Part shown: positions 33,872 to 45,498 of the stretch, one piece after another
How the letters are laid out: each line of letters opens with the position of its first letter
Position numbering within the stretch: the stretch's first letter is position 1
From: Krasilnikovozyma curviuscula
Lineage: Eukaryota; Basidiomycota; Tremellomycetes; Cystofilobasidiales; Mrakiaceae
Length of the DNA stretch: 64,000 nt
Direction of reading: 5' to 3'
NCBI GenBank assembly: GCA_014825775.1
Contig: MVAQ01000040.1
Span: forward strand, 1-64,000
Notes under the pieces: model-generated
What the model was told of the DNA's origin: nothing
Database searches by the model: none
The model's input: only the letters and a program-made list of their open reading frames with translations
Translations under genes and position numbers: made by a program

Positions 33872-36241
33872 CTACTTGTGCTTCTTGTAAAGAGTGGCAC
33901 TGTCCATAACAGTGGAGTTGGCAGATGCAACAAACTGATGAGTGAGATGGGTAGCATTGTGGAACAAGAGTCTTGACCATCCAGGGGTGTTGTCGCTTTG
34001 AGACGGACAACGAGGCGAGTGTTAGCCATTAGACACATATAATCAGAGATCATCTAGGTCAAACAAAATTATTGCTCACTTGACGTATTGGGAGTAATTT
34101 TGAAGCGGGTATAGAGCTGCATCGAATGAATCGTAGTGTCCTCCGGCTCCATTGACAATATACCAAGGAGCTCGCGGGTTATCCAATCCGTTCGGGTCGA
34201 TGGTGTTGTTGTAAGTTGGTTTTATTCGGTTGTAGAAGTGGACGTGTCCCTAAGTGAGAGAGAAGTCAAAAGACTGCACTCTGTGAACAAGAAGCGAGGC
34301 GAGCAAAAACCGAGGCTGACCTGCATGACGAGATCGACACCCCCATCGTAGAGAACAGTCTCAAATGCTTCTTGACAGTTAGTGCACCCAGCTTTTGGTA
34401 CTCGATCGTTGTACCAAGGTCTGTGGGCACCCACGATGACCCAAGGAGTCTTCTTTCTGTCGACGTTTGCCAAGTCGTTCTTTAACCAGTCGATCTGTTG
34501 GTTGTAGTAACCGAAAGGTCCAGAGTACTCAGACTCTTTGGCTCCAATCTCATCATTTCCTAGGATCCCATTACCGAAGTCGGTTTCGGTACTGAACACA
34601 ACGAAATGAGCCATTCCGTGGTCAAAACTGAAGATCGAAATCAAACACGCGCACAGGAAGAAAATGAAGACGTCAGCTTTTCTGCGTCAGGTTACTCGAG
34701 ACAAAACAAGAAAATTCTCAATTTTACCTGTACCACATGGACTCCAATCCCCCGCTCTCGTTTGAGGGCATTCTGAAGCGGTGTCTGTAACCAGTAAAGT
34801 TCTTTTGCCCTTCCATACAGAAATCTGGCACAGTGTAGTTGTAAAGAGTGTTGTTGATTGTTGCAGTTTGACCCCCGTTGAGACCTAAAATATCCAGAGC
34901 GTTTCAAAGGCAACGGTAAAAAAAACAGTCCGTTTAGCAACGACCGATATTGCAGGTGACCGGCAGAAAAACATGTCAATTAACGCACAGTTAGATTCAT
35001 GGTTCCCTGGAGCGACCATAAAAGCCTTTTTGGCAGTGATTGTGGCTGTATCACATCGCAAACACCTTTTTTTTTAGATTTGATAATAGAAAAAAGGAGT
35101 AAGTTTTAAGGTTGACACTCACACATCTCATCGAAGTATTGCTCGGTCAAACTCTCGTAAGCAACTGCAGCCTCCTCTTTACTGATAACTAGAGACCCAT
35201 TCCCGTAGTAGCCTTGAACGGCTTCTTTAACGAAGTTGTCAGCATATGCCTGATCACCCCACAAGCCCAAGAAGTCGAAAGTGTCCAAGTTGGCTGTAAG
35301 GGAGGAGATGGTGTTGGTGTCATTGGGACCCAGGTAACCGAAGTCGGTTGCACCGGCACCCGCTCCAATACGGTCAGATAGACCATCTCTACCCACTGAG
35401 GAGATGCAAGTGGAACAAAACATTAAAAAGTTAAATTGAGGTTACGGAGCGCGCAGATGCAGAAGCAGCAGCGACGTTTGACTTACTCAAGCCCAAATCA
35501 ATCACAACAGCCATAGAAAAAGGAGTGTGGTCACCTGCTTCACGTGATGTAGTAAATGTGTCTGAAGAAAGAGACATAATGTTTTAGTATGGAATGAAAG
35601 CGAAGAGGTCTCTTTTGGGAAACTGGAACGGTTAAGTCCAACGCACAAGTTTCTTTTTGAGCACACCCATAGCAGTTCGCATTCGAGACACGGTACCAAT
35701 ACTTGGTGTTAGGCTTCAACCCGGTGATTTTTACGTGATTGTTCCAGGTCCTAGAAGTTGGGTAGGTTACTGATGGTTCAGTGGCATTGGCGACCTTGTT
35801 CAGCTCCCAAGGGTTGTCACCATAGAAGACCTGCGGGTTCTTGATCTGGACAAAAGTATTCCAAGACACGACCATCCCTCTGGGTCCAGCGTAAGCAAGA
35901 CGTTGCTGTCACGATACAATGGGCGACATCATCAATCGAATTAGACTACGCAAAACAAGCCAGTAATCAAGGACAAACCTGGAGAGGCTCGTATTCATTG
36001 TATGGAATAGATCCAGGGACATCTAAAAATATTCATGTTCTTTTTGGTTAGCGGAATGTTGGCGGCGAAGAATAATAAAAGCGGAACGAAGGAACTCACG
36101 GACGCCGGAAAGTTTGACATTAAGAGGCGAAAGAGCATTATCGATGGTATCGAGGATGGTATAGTTGTTCTGAGCAAATGCTCCTAGGACTGTACTTAAA
36201 ACCAGGACAATTGAAGTTCCAGCTCTCATTTTGGAAACCAT
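33872..36241 (-). CDS. Secreted purple acid phosphatase (metallophosphoesterase)
   Basis: Hydrolyses phosphomonoesters outside the cell at acid pH with a Fe-metal centre. The minus-strand ATG is at 36241-36239, followed by a signal peptide (MRAGTSIVLVLSTVLGAFA after four residues). An N-terminal fibronectin-like domain (WNNHVKITGLKPNTKYWYRV) precedes the catalytic domain. All expected ligand motifs are seen: VVIDLGLMG, GLWGDQAYAD (GDxxY), APGNHESN, VGAHRPWY and GHVHFYNR. The last exon, reached by an acceptor near 33968, gives NTPGWSRLLFHNATHLTH and ends TLYKKHK, with TAG at 33874-33872. About nine introns. Many N-x-S/T sites imply glycosylation. A TATA box and a CACGTG element lie just upstream, fitting phosphate-responsive expression. 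Confidence 0.92.
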
Positions 36242-36290
36242 TTTGGACGAGCAAAGGATGAAAAACTTTTAGCTGAAACCCCTCCTGCTC

Positions 36291-36300
36291 AATATATAAA
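36291..36300 (-). promoter_or_regulatory. TATA box of the purple acid phosphatase gene
   Basis: The minus strand reads TTTATATATT, about 50 nt upstream of the ATG at 36241. Good position and sequence for a TATA element. Confidence 0.65.
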
Positions 36301-36373
36301 TGCTCCCCAAGAGCTTTTCGGAAGAGTTGAAGCTTTTCACTTATTATGAAAACAGCCCCAGACTGCATGTTGA

Positions 36374-36379
36374 CACGTG
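36374..36379. promoter_or_regulatory. CACGTG element upstream of the acid phosphatase gene
   Basis: A palindromic CACGTG lies about 130 nt upstream of the phosphatase ATG and about 75 nt beyond its TATA box. In yeasts, Pho4-type bHLH factors bind this core to induce acid phosphatases during phosphate starvation. That this copy is used is inference; the motif is short and could also serve the divergent gene. Confidence 0.45.
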
Positions 36380-36792
36380 CTCGCCCGATACGTTTGGATT
36401 GTGTTATACCTTAGGCTTGGTTCCCATTTCATCGTTTCCCCAGCAATCAAAATAGATCCCTTCAAAGATTCTGAGGACGTCAGCGAAAGTGGATTATCTG
36501 GAGCCAATGGCGGCCTATAAATTGGCAAACGTTCCGTGTCAATATTTTCCTCCGCCAGTCCACCGGCTTGATGAGGGTTTCGCTAGCGAAAACTCCCCAT
36601 ATCACTGAGAGCCTTTGCACGTTCATGGCTACAGGCGAAAAAGACTCTGGGGCAGATGGAAAGATGGGAGGAAACTCCACCGTATCATAAGATGTAAACA
36701 AAAGAGGAGACCGCCCATAGCGGCAGTTCGGAGCGCAAAGGCGTCATGCCTCTTCTACCGCTCAATCATCAACTTGTCCTTCAGCAAACAAA

Positions 36793-38036
36793 ATGTCCTC
36801 TGTCATCCCATGGAAACGTGAGTTGGGCTCATCAGAACAGCTCAAATATTGTGAGGGTCGCTAAACTCCACTTGCGTTGCGTTTACCTCTTTTCTCCTCA
36901 GGTCTGATCAGGTTTATTCCTAGTTCTGTTCCGTCCTCAGTCCTCATAGGAGAACCCTTAGATGCTTCACTGGACATAGGTGTAGCTTCGTACGAGAAGA
37001 AGGAGATCAAAGTCAGCGTCTTCTCTGGTAAGAGTGTCCTCGATGCTGGTGAACCCACGGGAGCCGTCGAAACTGTTGGAAAAATCCTCAGTCCTCTTGC
37101 TGAACATGAGGTTGGAACCATTCGCTGCATCGGTTTAAATGTGAGTTGATCTGTTTGGCTTTCTGGGATTCCTGCTGGAGCTGACATAATGGGTAATTAC
37201 TGAACAGTACATCAAGCACGCCCATGAGGCGAAGATGGCGATTCCCAAACAGCCTGTAGTCTTCATGTGAGTCTATATCACGGGAATATCAGCCTTTGTT
37301 TTAGATCTGACTCCCTTGGATATGACAGGAAACCAGCGACCGCGCTCGCTGATCCTTTCCCAGCACCTTCAATCGTTCCCCGTCATACTCTGTGAGTACT
37401 CTCATCCCTCCCAATTCCCTTCATCAACCTGAAGTCTTGAAATGTAACAGCACTGCGAAAAATACCTGCGACTATGAGGCTGAAATGGTGATCGTCCTCG
37501 GTCGAGAAGCCAAAAACGTCACTGAAGCTGATGCTCTCAATTACGTCCTTGGCTACACAGCAGCGAACGACCTCTCGTCTCGAGACGCTCAGATGATCGA
37601 TAGCCAGTGGTCATACTCCAAAAGCTTTGATCATGCTTGTCCAATTGGGCCTGCCATTGTGTCCAGCCAAGTGGTTGGTGACCCGTCGAAACTTCATATC
37701 AAAGGGATCAGAAACGGAAAGGTGGTGAGTATCTTTGTTTCTGACTTGCTCTTGACGGTCGTATCGATGCTGACTATTTACTGCTCTTGGTCATGAACGT
37801 AACAGGTGCAAGATTCTTCACTGTCCGATCTCATCTTCTCCGTCCCCAAGATTGTTTCCTTTCTCTCACAAGGCACTACCCTCCCATCTGGTACAATCAT
37901 CCTTACTGGGACTCCTGCTGGTGTGGGGTTGGGATTCCCAGACGGTTCTGGGTGGCTGCAGGATGGAGATGACTTCAGGGTGAACTTGGAGCCCGGGGTG
38001 GGGACTTTGATTAACAAAATTGAGTTTGAGAAGTAA
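36793..38036 (+). CDS. Fumarylacetoacetate hydrolase family protein (FAHD1-like)
   Basis: Metal-dependent C-C hydrolase or decarboxylase acting on acylpyruvates or oxaloacetate. The start codes MSSVIPWKR with an intron inside the Arg codon. Core motifs follow: IRCIGLNYIKHAHEAKM, VVFMKPATALADP, the metal-binding Glu pair in CDYEAEMVIVLGREAKN, GYTAANDLSSRDAQM, SYSKSFDHACPIGPAIV, DLIFSVPKIVSFLS and GTIILTGTPAGVGLGF. It ends GVGTLINKIEFEK. Six or so introns; one of them interrupts HTLTAKN just before the metal site. No mitochondrial presequence is obvious, so a cytosolic location is likely. The precise substrate (acylpyruvate, oxaloacetate or an aromatic ring-cleavage product) cannot be told. Confidence 0.88.
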
Positions 38037-38500
38037 AATCTAGTTAGATTCTAGTAGACGAATGAGCCTGTTAGGTATCTTGGAGGGTTGTTTCGGATGG
38101 CGTCGTTGTTTTCGAAAATCGCTATGAGTGTCAAACACGTTTTTTCTACCCACGTCTGGTTTCATCTTCGTCTCATGAGAAAAAACAGAAATATCAACAT
38201 GAACATCGAGTCGTTCACTTTTCACTTCATTTTCCTTCATTTTCTATCATCTCGCCTGACGCCTCAAAGTGGATGAAAATCTGACTCAAAGGTTACAATT
38301 AACGACATTCTGGTTTCGAGCTGAACCTCACGGATACTCGCCTCTCACTAGACCCTCTGCTCTGGGACGCCCTATTTTCCTCTGGTTTTGATTGTCTGTA
38401 AGTTTTGTCCCCTCATCGAAAGCATCGTCCGAAGGACCCATTTCTCATCGGGCTGAAATCCTATCAATCTCAATCTGATTAGAAAACAGTCTTGACTCGA
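38037..38500. other. Intergenic region between tandem + genes
   Basis: About 460 nt. Contains the FAH 3' UTR and the leader of the second zinc-cluster regulator. A CT-rich tract precedes the ATG at 38501. Nothing else is seen. Confidence 0.35.
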
Positions 38501-41500
38501 ATGGGATCCGTCTGGATAGCACCTCAGGAGTCTCCCCATGCACCCAGCACCCACATCTCCATGTCGACCCTCAACGGCCTCCCATCATTAACACCCAACC
38601 CTTCTGGGCCAGCGCCAGCGCTGTCCGTGATAGCAGCCGCTGGCAAGAAGAGAAAGGCTAAAGGTAAGGAAGGCGACGACAACGACGACGCTGGGTCAAA
38701 TGCAGGAGGTGGTCCCAAGAAAAAGCAGGGCTATTCGTGTTCGGAATGCCATCGTCGAAAGCAAAAATGCGACAGGTGAGAGAAGGGACGGTTATTTTTT
38801 ACGCGGGTGAATAAGAACTGAGCTGACATTTCCTCCTCTGATGTTTTCTTTTCAGAAATTTTCCATGCCAACATTGTCTAGCACGTAAAGTCCCCGATCG
38901 ATGCAGACCGTTCACACCGGGAAAGCAAGACGAAGATCTCGTCAATCGACTGACGAAGGTGGAGAAAATTCTGGCGGCAGCGTTTCCTCACTTAGTTGGC
39001 GTACCTGACGGTTTGCCTGCCTCTGCTGGTGGTTCAATTGGTGGAAGTGCGAGGAAAAGAGTAAAGGTCGAGAATGACGAAGATTCATCAAGTGGGGAGG
39101 AGACGAGTGACGATCAAAGTGGCAAGGGCGGTGGGCGTCTGACAAAGGGTAAATGGTTTGGAGTTGTAAGCATTATCTACTTTCACAAGAAGCATTTATT
39201 TGTTGTGGTTGAACAAGTTCTGACAATCTCTCTCTGCTTTCTCTTGTACGGGATTCGTGCACTTTCAGAGCGCTGTCGAGAGCATGTCCCACGCACCTAT
39301 CCTTGAACGACTTCAAGCAGACACAGCAACAATCGAAATGGCTTTAGAGGAATCAAGCTCTCCAGCCGAGAATCTCCAGCGTCTTATCACCGAATGTGGA
39401 GTCTCACCCACAAAAGTGGCTGAGCTTGTCCAGGAGCTGCCGCCAAAGGAGTTCGCAAACACACTCGTCGACTGGTTTTTCTCTAAGATCAACTTCACCA
39501 GGTATCCAATCCATGAAGGAATGTTTAGAGCAGCGTATGAGTCTCTTTATGCGAATGGATTGAAGACAGATCCTGCGAATGTGCGTTGTCTACCGTTGGT
39601 GTTCATCATTCTTGCTACTGCTGTCAGGCTGGCTCCTGAAAGGGTTGCTGGAGATGATAGGACTCGAAGATTGACTTCGCTTCGGTATTACTGGTCCTCT
39701 AGTGAGTTTACTCTCTATTTATATTTCCGTTCAAATCTTGACACCGAAAAACAAAATCCTTCCTACAGGACGAAGTATCTTGATTGCTACTGCTATCCAA
39801 TCGGAGTCATTGGAGCTCGTCATTACTAGACTTCTCAGCTCGCGATATCTGATCATGGTCCACGATCGAAGGTTAACGGAGTGCTGGTCGCAGTTGGGAG
39901 CTAGTTTGAGAACAGCTCAAGCCATTGGGTAAGCACCTCTTCCTTCGGTATCTTTTTGTCATCTAACCAAATTGTTGTGGTTCTGCTGCAGTCTTCATCG
40001 AGATGGCTCAAAATTAGGACTGGATCCCTTCCAAACTGAATATCGTCGTCGAATCTGGTCATATCTTTACCACGCCGACAGAACATACTCTCTTATTCTC
40101 GGTCGGCCACCCGCAATCTCCGATGACTACACAGACACCTTGCCACCATCCAATCTTGTGGATAGTGAGCTCGTCGCTGGAGTCACTGCCGTCCCTCGAC
40201 CTCTAAGTCAACCTACCCAGATGACGTTCAGTGTCCTGAGACATAACTTGAGTAAGATTATTGGAAAGGTCACAGTGAGTATAGTGATTGATCTATCTAC
40301 TTAAATACCTTGCCTAACGTGATGGTTGCGTTGCTTTCTTCTAGCATCATTTCCAACAACTCTCAGCTCGTGAGTACGCGTATTGTGTGATATTCTACAA
40401 TTTCTGACTGTTATTTATCTTCATACACTCCAGCGTCACACTATAGTGATGTTCTTAACCTCGATGCAGAACTTGAAGCTTATGTCAAGTCTTTACCACC
40501 TCATTTCCGGTCAGTCGCTTCGATCTGTCACCTTATCCCTCTTCAACCATTGACAGACCGGTTCGGGTTTTGTCTCGATGATGTTTAGTCTTGAGAATCC
40601 AGACAGGAGTTTAGATATCCTGCTGGGATCTTTCCTTCCCATGCATAGATTCTTCCTCAGCACAGAAGTGAGTCTGCCTAGCGAGCTTTTGGCGGAAGGT
40701 TATTCACTGACAATAGTTTCTTTTTAGATTTTCTTCGTTCGCATCACTCTCCATGTAATATTCGTTGATGTTGTTTCTCACATCCACTCGTTTGCTGATC
40801 TAACTTTTTGTATTCAGCGACCCTGGCTTCTCAGGAAGTTGAAGTCTGAAAGATACCTTCCATCAAGAAATGCTTGTTTCGAATCCGCTAAGAAAGACTT
40901 TTTGATTGTGAGTACAGGCGGTCTATAAGCTTAGGACCGTTACTAATGATGTTATCGCTCTGAATCACGTAGCGACAATCTTTCAAAAAAGAGGTATGTC
41001 TTGTCAGCGTAACAAATACTGTTCGGCTTTTGTTGATATAGCCTTAATGTTCTCCCCAGTGCTCCGCCGACGTTGCTCATCTCCTTGGTGGACAGTTTAG
41101 AGAATTTAACGCTGCCATGATTGCGGGTATCTCTGCCATCGTCGATCCTTTTGGACCTGATGCTGAGGAAATGCGAGGCATCCTTTCAACCTTTTTGGTC
41201 GATCATCCTCAGGAGGCTATGATAGATGAGACAACTAAGAAGGAAAGAAGCATTGTAATTATTTCGATTTCGCCCCTGTGATTCAAGGCGCTTTGGTCCT
41301 GACGATGCTTGACCTTCAGATTGCAACTTTGTCCCAAAGAAGCTCTCAACTTCTTCACAAGAATGCTAACCCAGTAATGATCCGTGAAGTGGCCCCAGAA
41401 CGAGAAGCTCATGCTCAAGCTCTTCTCGGTCTCGGTCAATCTCAACAACCCTACCCAGCTGGGTCGAAACACCACGAAGCAAACATTCGCGCCGCCATGG

Positions 41501-42251
41501 CTGCCGCTAAACAACAGTCTCAGTCACCCAGCTTTTTGAGTAACCAGCTCACAATGGATAGCACGCTGATGCAGGGTCAAGCTTTGGGCGGTCCGATGGA
41601 ATGGTCTAGTGTGAACTTACTGGGAGAGAATGGGAAAGACAACACCCCTACTGGCTCAACTCCACCATCTCTCGAAGATGAAAATGCGCAGTCTTTGTAG
41701 GATTTACACACACCTCTAGATCACAGGTTCTTCTCGTTTCTGACGCGTTCCATCTTTTATCCTCACACAGGCTTGACCTTTGGTGTCAAGAAAACCTACC
41801 TCTCGAAGGTCTTGGGCCAGGTGATAACATGGGATCCTCTAGCAATATGTTAGTTCTTTCTTCTTTCCTGACTCGTTACGTATCTCTGAGGCTCACTCCG
41901 GCTCGGTATTTTTCTATTGCAGGCGAGATTCTGCTCAAGCATCAATGGCTTCCTGGAACAATCCCAACTTGGGATTGGATCCAATGAGTGGCATGAACTT
42001 TGGAATGAACTCGATGTCTAACAATCAACAGGGTATTCCTGGAGACTTCAACCTTTGGAATGACTTAAGTAAATTTTTTTTTCTTGTCCAATCCCATATT
42101 TGCTTTTCTGACGTTCGAGCTATCTTCCTTGATTACAGTTGACTCAATTCTCTCGAATGGAAACGGAAATGGTACCACTGGTGCTACCCCGTCTGGCCAT
42201 CAGGTTTCTGCTTCGCCCCTCGCTCAGAGCCAACTTCCACCTTCTCAATGA
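38501..42251 (+). CDS. Zn2Cys6 transcription factor with Fungal_trans domain
   Basis: Large nuclear regulator. The start MGSVWIAPQESPH is followed by a Lys-rich segment and the zinc cluster CSECHRRKQKCDR|NFPCQHC...DRC, split by an intron at 38776. A coiled-coil-like LVNRLTKVEKILAAA and an acidic/Ser patch (VENDEDSSSGEETSDDQ) come next. The regulatory domain has the family hallmark AIGLHRDGSKLGLDPFQTEY then RRRIWSYLYHADRTYSLIL and GRPPAISDDYTDTLPP. The middle is unusually fragmented: exons of 25 nt (40345-40369), 27 nt (40728-40754) and 21 nt (40974-40994) are needed to keep the frame. The C-terminus is Gln/Asn/Met-rich (MASWNNPNLGLDPMSGMNFG) and ends SQLPPSQ at TGA 42249-42251. Targets unknown. 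Confidence 0.87.
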
Positions 42252-42584
42252 GCACTCGTATCTTCTCATCTTCTTTAATACTTCAGTAACGAAATTAATA
42301 TACTACTAAAAACGGATATATCCTGTTCATCTGATCTATGTACCCTCTTTGGTGTGCAAAGCCGCCCTTGACCTTGAAAGCACGAAGCGGCCAATAGAAT
42401 ACCTTTCCATGTCCAACGTTTGTTAATTACAACGCAAAATATTATTCCTATGTATGGGACTGAAATGCATTGCTCGACAGGTTATTTGATGTATCGACAG
42501 AGCTTGATGATGCGCCACACTCAGCAAAATCCAGTGCTTTGCGAATGTCCTTCCAGGGTTCAAACGACATCGATCTCCGACACT
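42252..42584. other. Intergenic region upstream of VMA21
   Basis: About 330 nt between tandem + genes. No clear TATA box or other element. Any short open frame here lacks recognisable content. Confidence 0.35.
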
Positions 42585-43004
42585 ATGTCATCCGTAGGTA
42601 AAATGGCAGCTTCAAAGCCTGACAAGTAAGTGCTTTGTTGGCAGCTTCAAGCTGAAAAAATCGAGCTCATAGTATTACGATTCGCTGTTCTGACAGGTCA
42701 GGAAACGTCCTTATCAAGTTACTGATTTTCAGTGCCCTGCTGGCAATTGGCCCGGTCAGCACGTACTTTGGAACGATAAACCGGTTCTTCAACGGTAAGA
42801 ATTGCTGTTTTGGAGAAGGAACCAGAAAAAGGTGCTGACATCCTCGTTTTGTTCGCTCATTGAGGTAACGCCAACTACGCAGCCATTTCAGCAGTCGTCG
42901 TCGCCAACGTCATTCTCGTTGGATATGTTGCAGTTGCATTCCAGGAAGAAGCAGCGGATAGGAGAGCTTTGAGTCAGGCAGCTGGTGAAAAGAAGAAGGA
43001 CTGA
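42585..43004 (+). CDS. VMA21: V-ATPase assembly factor VMA21
   Basis: A small ER membrane chaperone that helps build the V0 sector of the vacuolar proton pump and escorts it out of the ER. Three exons join to 92 residues. Two hydrophobic helices are seen (about residues 19-37, LIKLLIFSALLAIGPVSTYF, and 52-72, AAISAVVVANVILVGYVAV), separated by the short loop GTINRFFNGNANY. The C-terminus ends EKKKD, a dilysine (KKxx) ER-retrieval signal as in yeast Vma21. The second intron acceptor is the AG before GTAACGCC (not the later one at ACGCAG), which keeps the family loop NGNANYAAIS. Length and topology match the family well. Confidence 0.88.
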
Positions 43005-43523
43005 AAAATCAAAATGGAAGGTCAGCAGCACTAGCGCTGTTGGGGTTCTACTGGGGAACGGCACAGATGTATGAAAGAGGATCTACCGTGTATCAATAGG
43101 GGTATATTGGATTCAGTGACAATGTGTGTGGTCAAAGTGCCAGCCCAGCGCGCAAACCACTGCCATCAGCAGATCTGGCTGCAAAGTCACAGCACCTTCC
43201 GACTCTATGCACAGTACAAACATAACCAGGTACTCATCTTCTTAAACTCATAGTTTCAGAATCTCAGCATCCTACTCTGGCGAGCCCAGCGTCGCCCGCT
43301 CAGATCTCGTCGTGGAACTACCTTGCAGTTTATTTTTGTTTCTTCCGAAGGCAGTCGATGCAGCCCAGATGAATTCCTATCTTACATGGTCTTGCTCTCG
43401 CTTGCTACTATTACTGTGTCGACGGCTTGGATTCGAGGCTATAATTGTGACGTCTCGCGCTCCGTCGAGCTTCCACCAACAGCATCCTCCCCTTTGTAGC
43501 CTTAATTTATTCCAGCAGCTAAA
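43005..43523. other. Intergenic region between VMA21 and calcineurin B
   Basis: About 520 nt, including the VMA21 3' UTR and the CNB1 promoter. A short chance open frame (43312-43581 +) overlaps the CNB1 start out of frame. No repeat or RNA gene is seen. Confidence 0.35.
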
Positions 43524-44748
43524 ATGGGTCAAGCTGGCTCAGTCAATGCGGCCTTCACGGGTATGTATCATTTATGAATGAATTTTGGATACCCTTCATG
43601 CTGATGTTGCCCTTTTTACACGCCTCCCTTTCGTCGTTTCGTGTGTCAGAAATGGAGAAGTCGTCCAACTGTATGTTCAGACACACCCTCTTTGTTATCA
43701 ATTAATGTCGAATGGTATTGACATATACATCTGTTTTGTATCGCGATGACGGGTAGTCTCAGCACAGGAACTGCAGAGGCTAAAGAAAAGATTCATGAAG
43801 CTCGACAGGGATGGTTCCGGTTCGATTGACAAAGAAGAGTTCCTCCAGATTCCACAGATAGCAAACAATCCGTTAGCTAGCAGGATGATTGCGATATTCG
43901 ATGAAGAGTAAGTCTATCCTCTTGGTTGTGCGACCTGGGTTGGTTACGAAGACGAAGGTGAAGGCAGCTCGCATTGAAGGCATTAGCAACCAGCCTCTCC
44001 GTTTCGAGTTCCTATGCTGCAGTGTATACCAACCACGCTCAAGTTTCATAGGCTGACCATAGTTTGCTCCTTTATGCTTGGATTCGATCACGTAGTGGTG
44101 GAGGAACTGTCGATTTCCAGGAGTTTGTGGGAGGATTGTCTGCGTTCTCGTCGAAAGGAGCACGAGAAGAGAAACTGAGGTGTAAGCATCGTCCCCCATC
44201 TTTGTTATCTAAGAAATATTAATTGGGAAAACTGGTATCGTTTCCTCTTACAGTCGCGTTTAAGGTATACGATATGGACAGAGACGGCTTCATATCGAAC
44301 GGAGAACTCTTTTTGGTGTTAAAGATGATGGTGGGAAGTAACCTGAAAGTGAGTTAACATCCTCTTTACTAAATTATCAGCTGGCCAAGCTTCAAGTAAT
44401 GGGAGACTGATCGTTGCTTTGTTTATTGAATCATCAGGATGCACAACTGCAGCAGATTGTGGATAAGACGATTATGGAAGCTGATAAAGATGGGGATGGA
44501 AAGATTAGCTTTGATGAATTTGCTGCCATGGTAGCAAACACTGTGAGTAGTATCTTTTTTAATCATTGGTGTTGTCATCACTCGCTTACTGTCTGCTGTT
44601 GTTTGTCTGGGTGCGCAGGACGTGAGTCCATGGCTGACCGGTTGCGCTAACCTCAGCTACATTGAAAGACGTTGCATGCTGACTTGGTGTTTGTGTTGCT
44701 TTTCATTTCTAGTTGATGAAACAAATGACGATTGAAGATCTTTTCTAA
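43524..44748 (+). CDS. CNB1: Calcineurin regulatory subunit B
   Basis: Ca2+-binding regulatory subunit of the protein phosphatase calcineurin; it docks the catalytic A subunit and senses calcium. The spliced protein is 177 residues. It starts [11 protein letters not shown] with Gly2 suitable for N-myristoylation (normal in this family). Four EF-hands are visible: [36 protein letters not shown] and [12 protein letters not shown]. The C-terminus reads [16 protein letters not shown]. Exon 2 is only 21 nt (43650-43670). The Asp in NTD is supplied by a 3-nt exon (44619-44621) between introns of 76 and 91 nt; skipping it would give a 176-residue protein that is still in frame. With YVC1 it represents the calcium signalling genes of this window. 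Confidence 0.94.
44619..44621 (+). other. Candidate 3-nt microexon (GAC) of calcineurin B
   Basis: The trinucleotide GAC sits between a good acceptor (TGCGCAG) and a strong donor (GTGAGTCC). The flanking exons end at 44542 (AAC ACT, phase 0) and restart at 44713 (TTG ATG AAA). Including GAC gives NTDLMKQM, which matches the family's C-terminal pattern with Asp; skipping it gives NTLMKQM. Both keep the frame. Confidence 0.7.
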
Positions 44749-45498
44749 CAAAAAATCATCCATCATTCAACGATTCCAGTCTTGTAACTCCAGCTATCAG
44801 CATCATCATCCATCGTACCTGGGTTCATTTGGTCTCTCAGGGGGAAACTGTTACCATACTTACAACAGTCACATTCACTACCACACTCTATCTTCATAAT
44901 TCCCTTCTTTTCCACTCACCTTCACTCTCGCAACGGATATATCCTCACTTTTGTAATTCTTCTCTCCATTTCTTGAAATTTATGCCTATCACACGTTACT
45001 ATAATTTGAATGCTAGCCCGTAGCAAGGTGGCTCTCGCAAGCATGGCAGCAGATACTCTGTGCTAAGCAGTGATGACGCCAGCTGCCGGCCCGGACGACT
45101 TCCACTGATGAATAACGTTCCTCCGTTTTTGAGTTTTGACATGGAAGTGACAAGATGAGTAATTCTGGTCAGAAGCACTTGATGAAATACAATTGGCGCG
45201 CTGTAGTCATTTGCGGAGTTGCATTTCAAATGTGAGTCGTTGACCTGGTGAAGTCGGGTTGTCAGCTGACTGACTCAGGTTCCTTAGCCTATGGGAGAAT
45301 CCTTCTGCCATCAATATAATCAGGTGTAGCCGGAAGAAGGTTATCATCCTTTCTTTTAGACACTACAAAAGGCCGGCTGTGATGTCTATACAGAGCTTCC
45401 ACATCACCATCAACAACATCCTCTTACCCCACCACCTTCACTAATATTATTACGCTACCATCGGTTTACCTTTTGGTAGGCTCAAGGTCTTGTGAAGC
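44749..45498. other. Intergenic region between calcineurin B and the second esterase
   Basis: About 750 nt. The first part is the CNB1 3' UTR; the last 100 nt before the esterase ATG are an A/C-rich leader. No clear TATA box. The frames present are short and featureless. Confidence 0.35.

Larger units (their letters stand above)
36242..36792. promoter_or_regulatory. Divergent promoter region, acid phosphatase / FAH hydrolase
   Basis: About 550 nt between divergent start codons. It contains the TATA box and CACGTG listed separately on the phosphatase side. No TATA box is evident on the FAH side, where the leader is CA-rich. No additional coding sequence is seen. Confidence 0.5.

Noticed and set aside
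38492..38500. Upstream non-ATG start for the second zinc-cluster regulator
   Set aside because: The frame is open three codons further through a TTG, but the first ATG at 38501 is the natural start.
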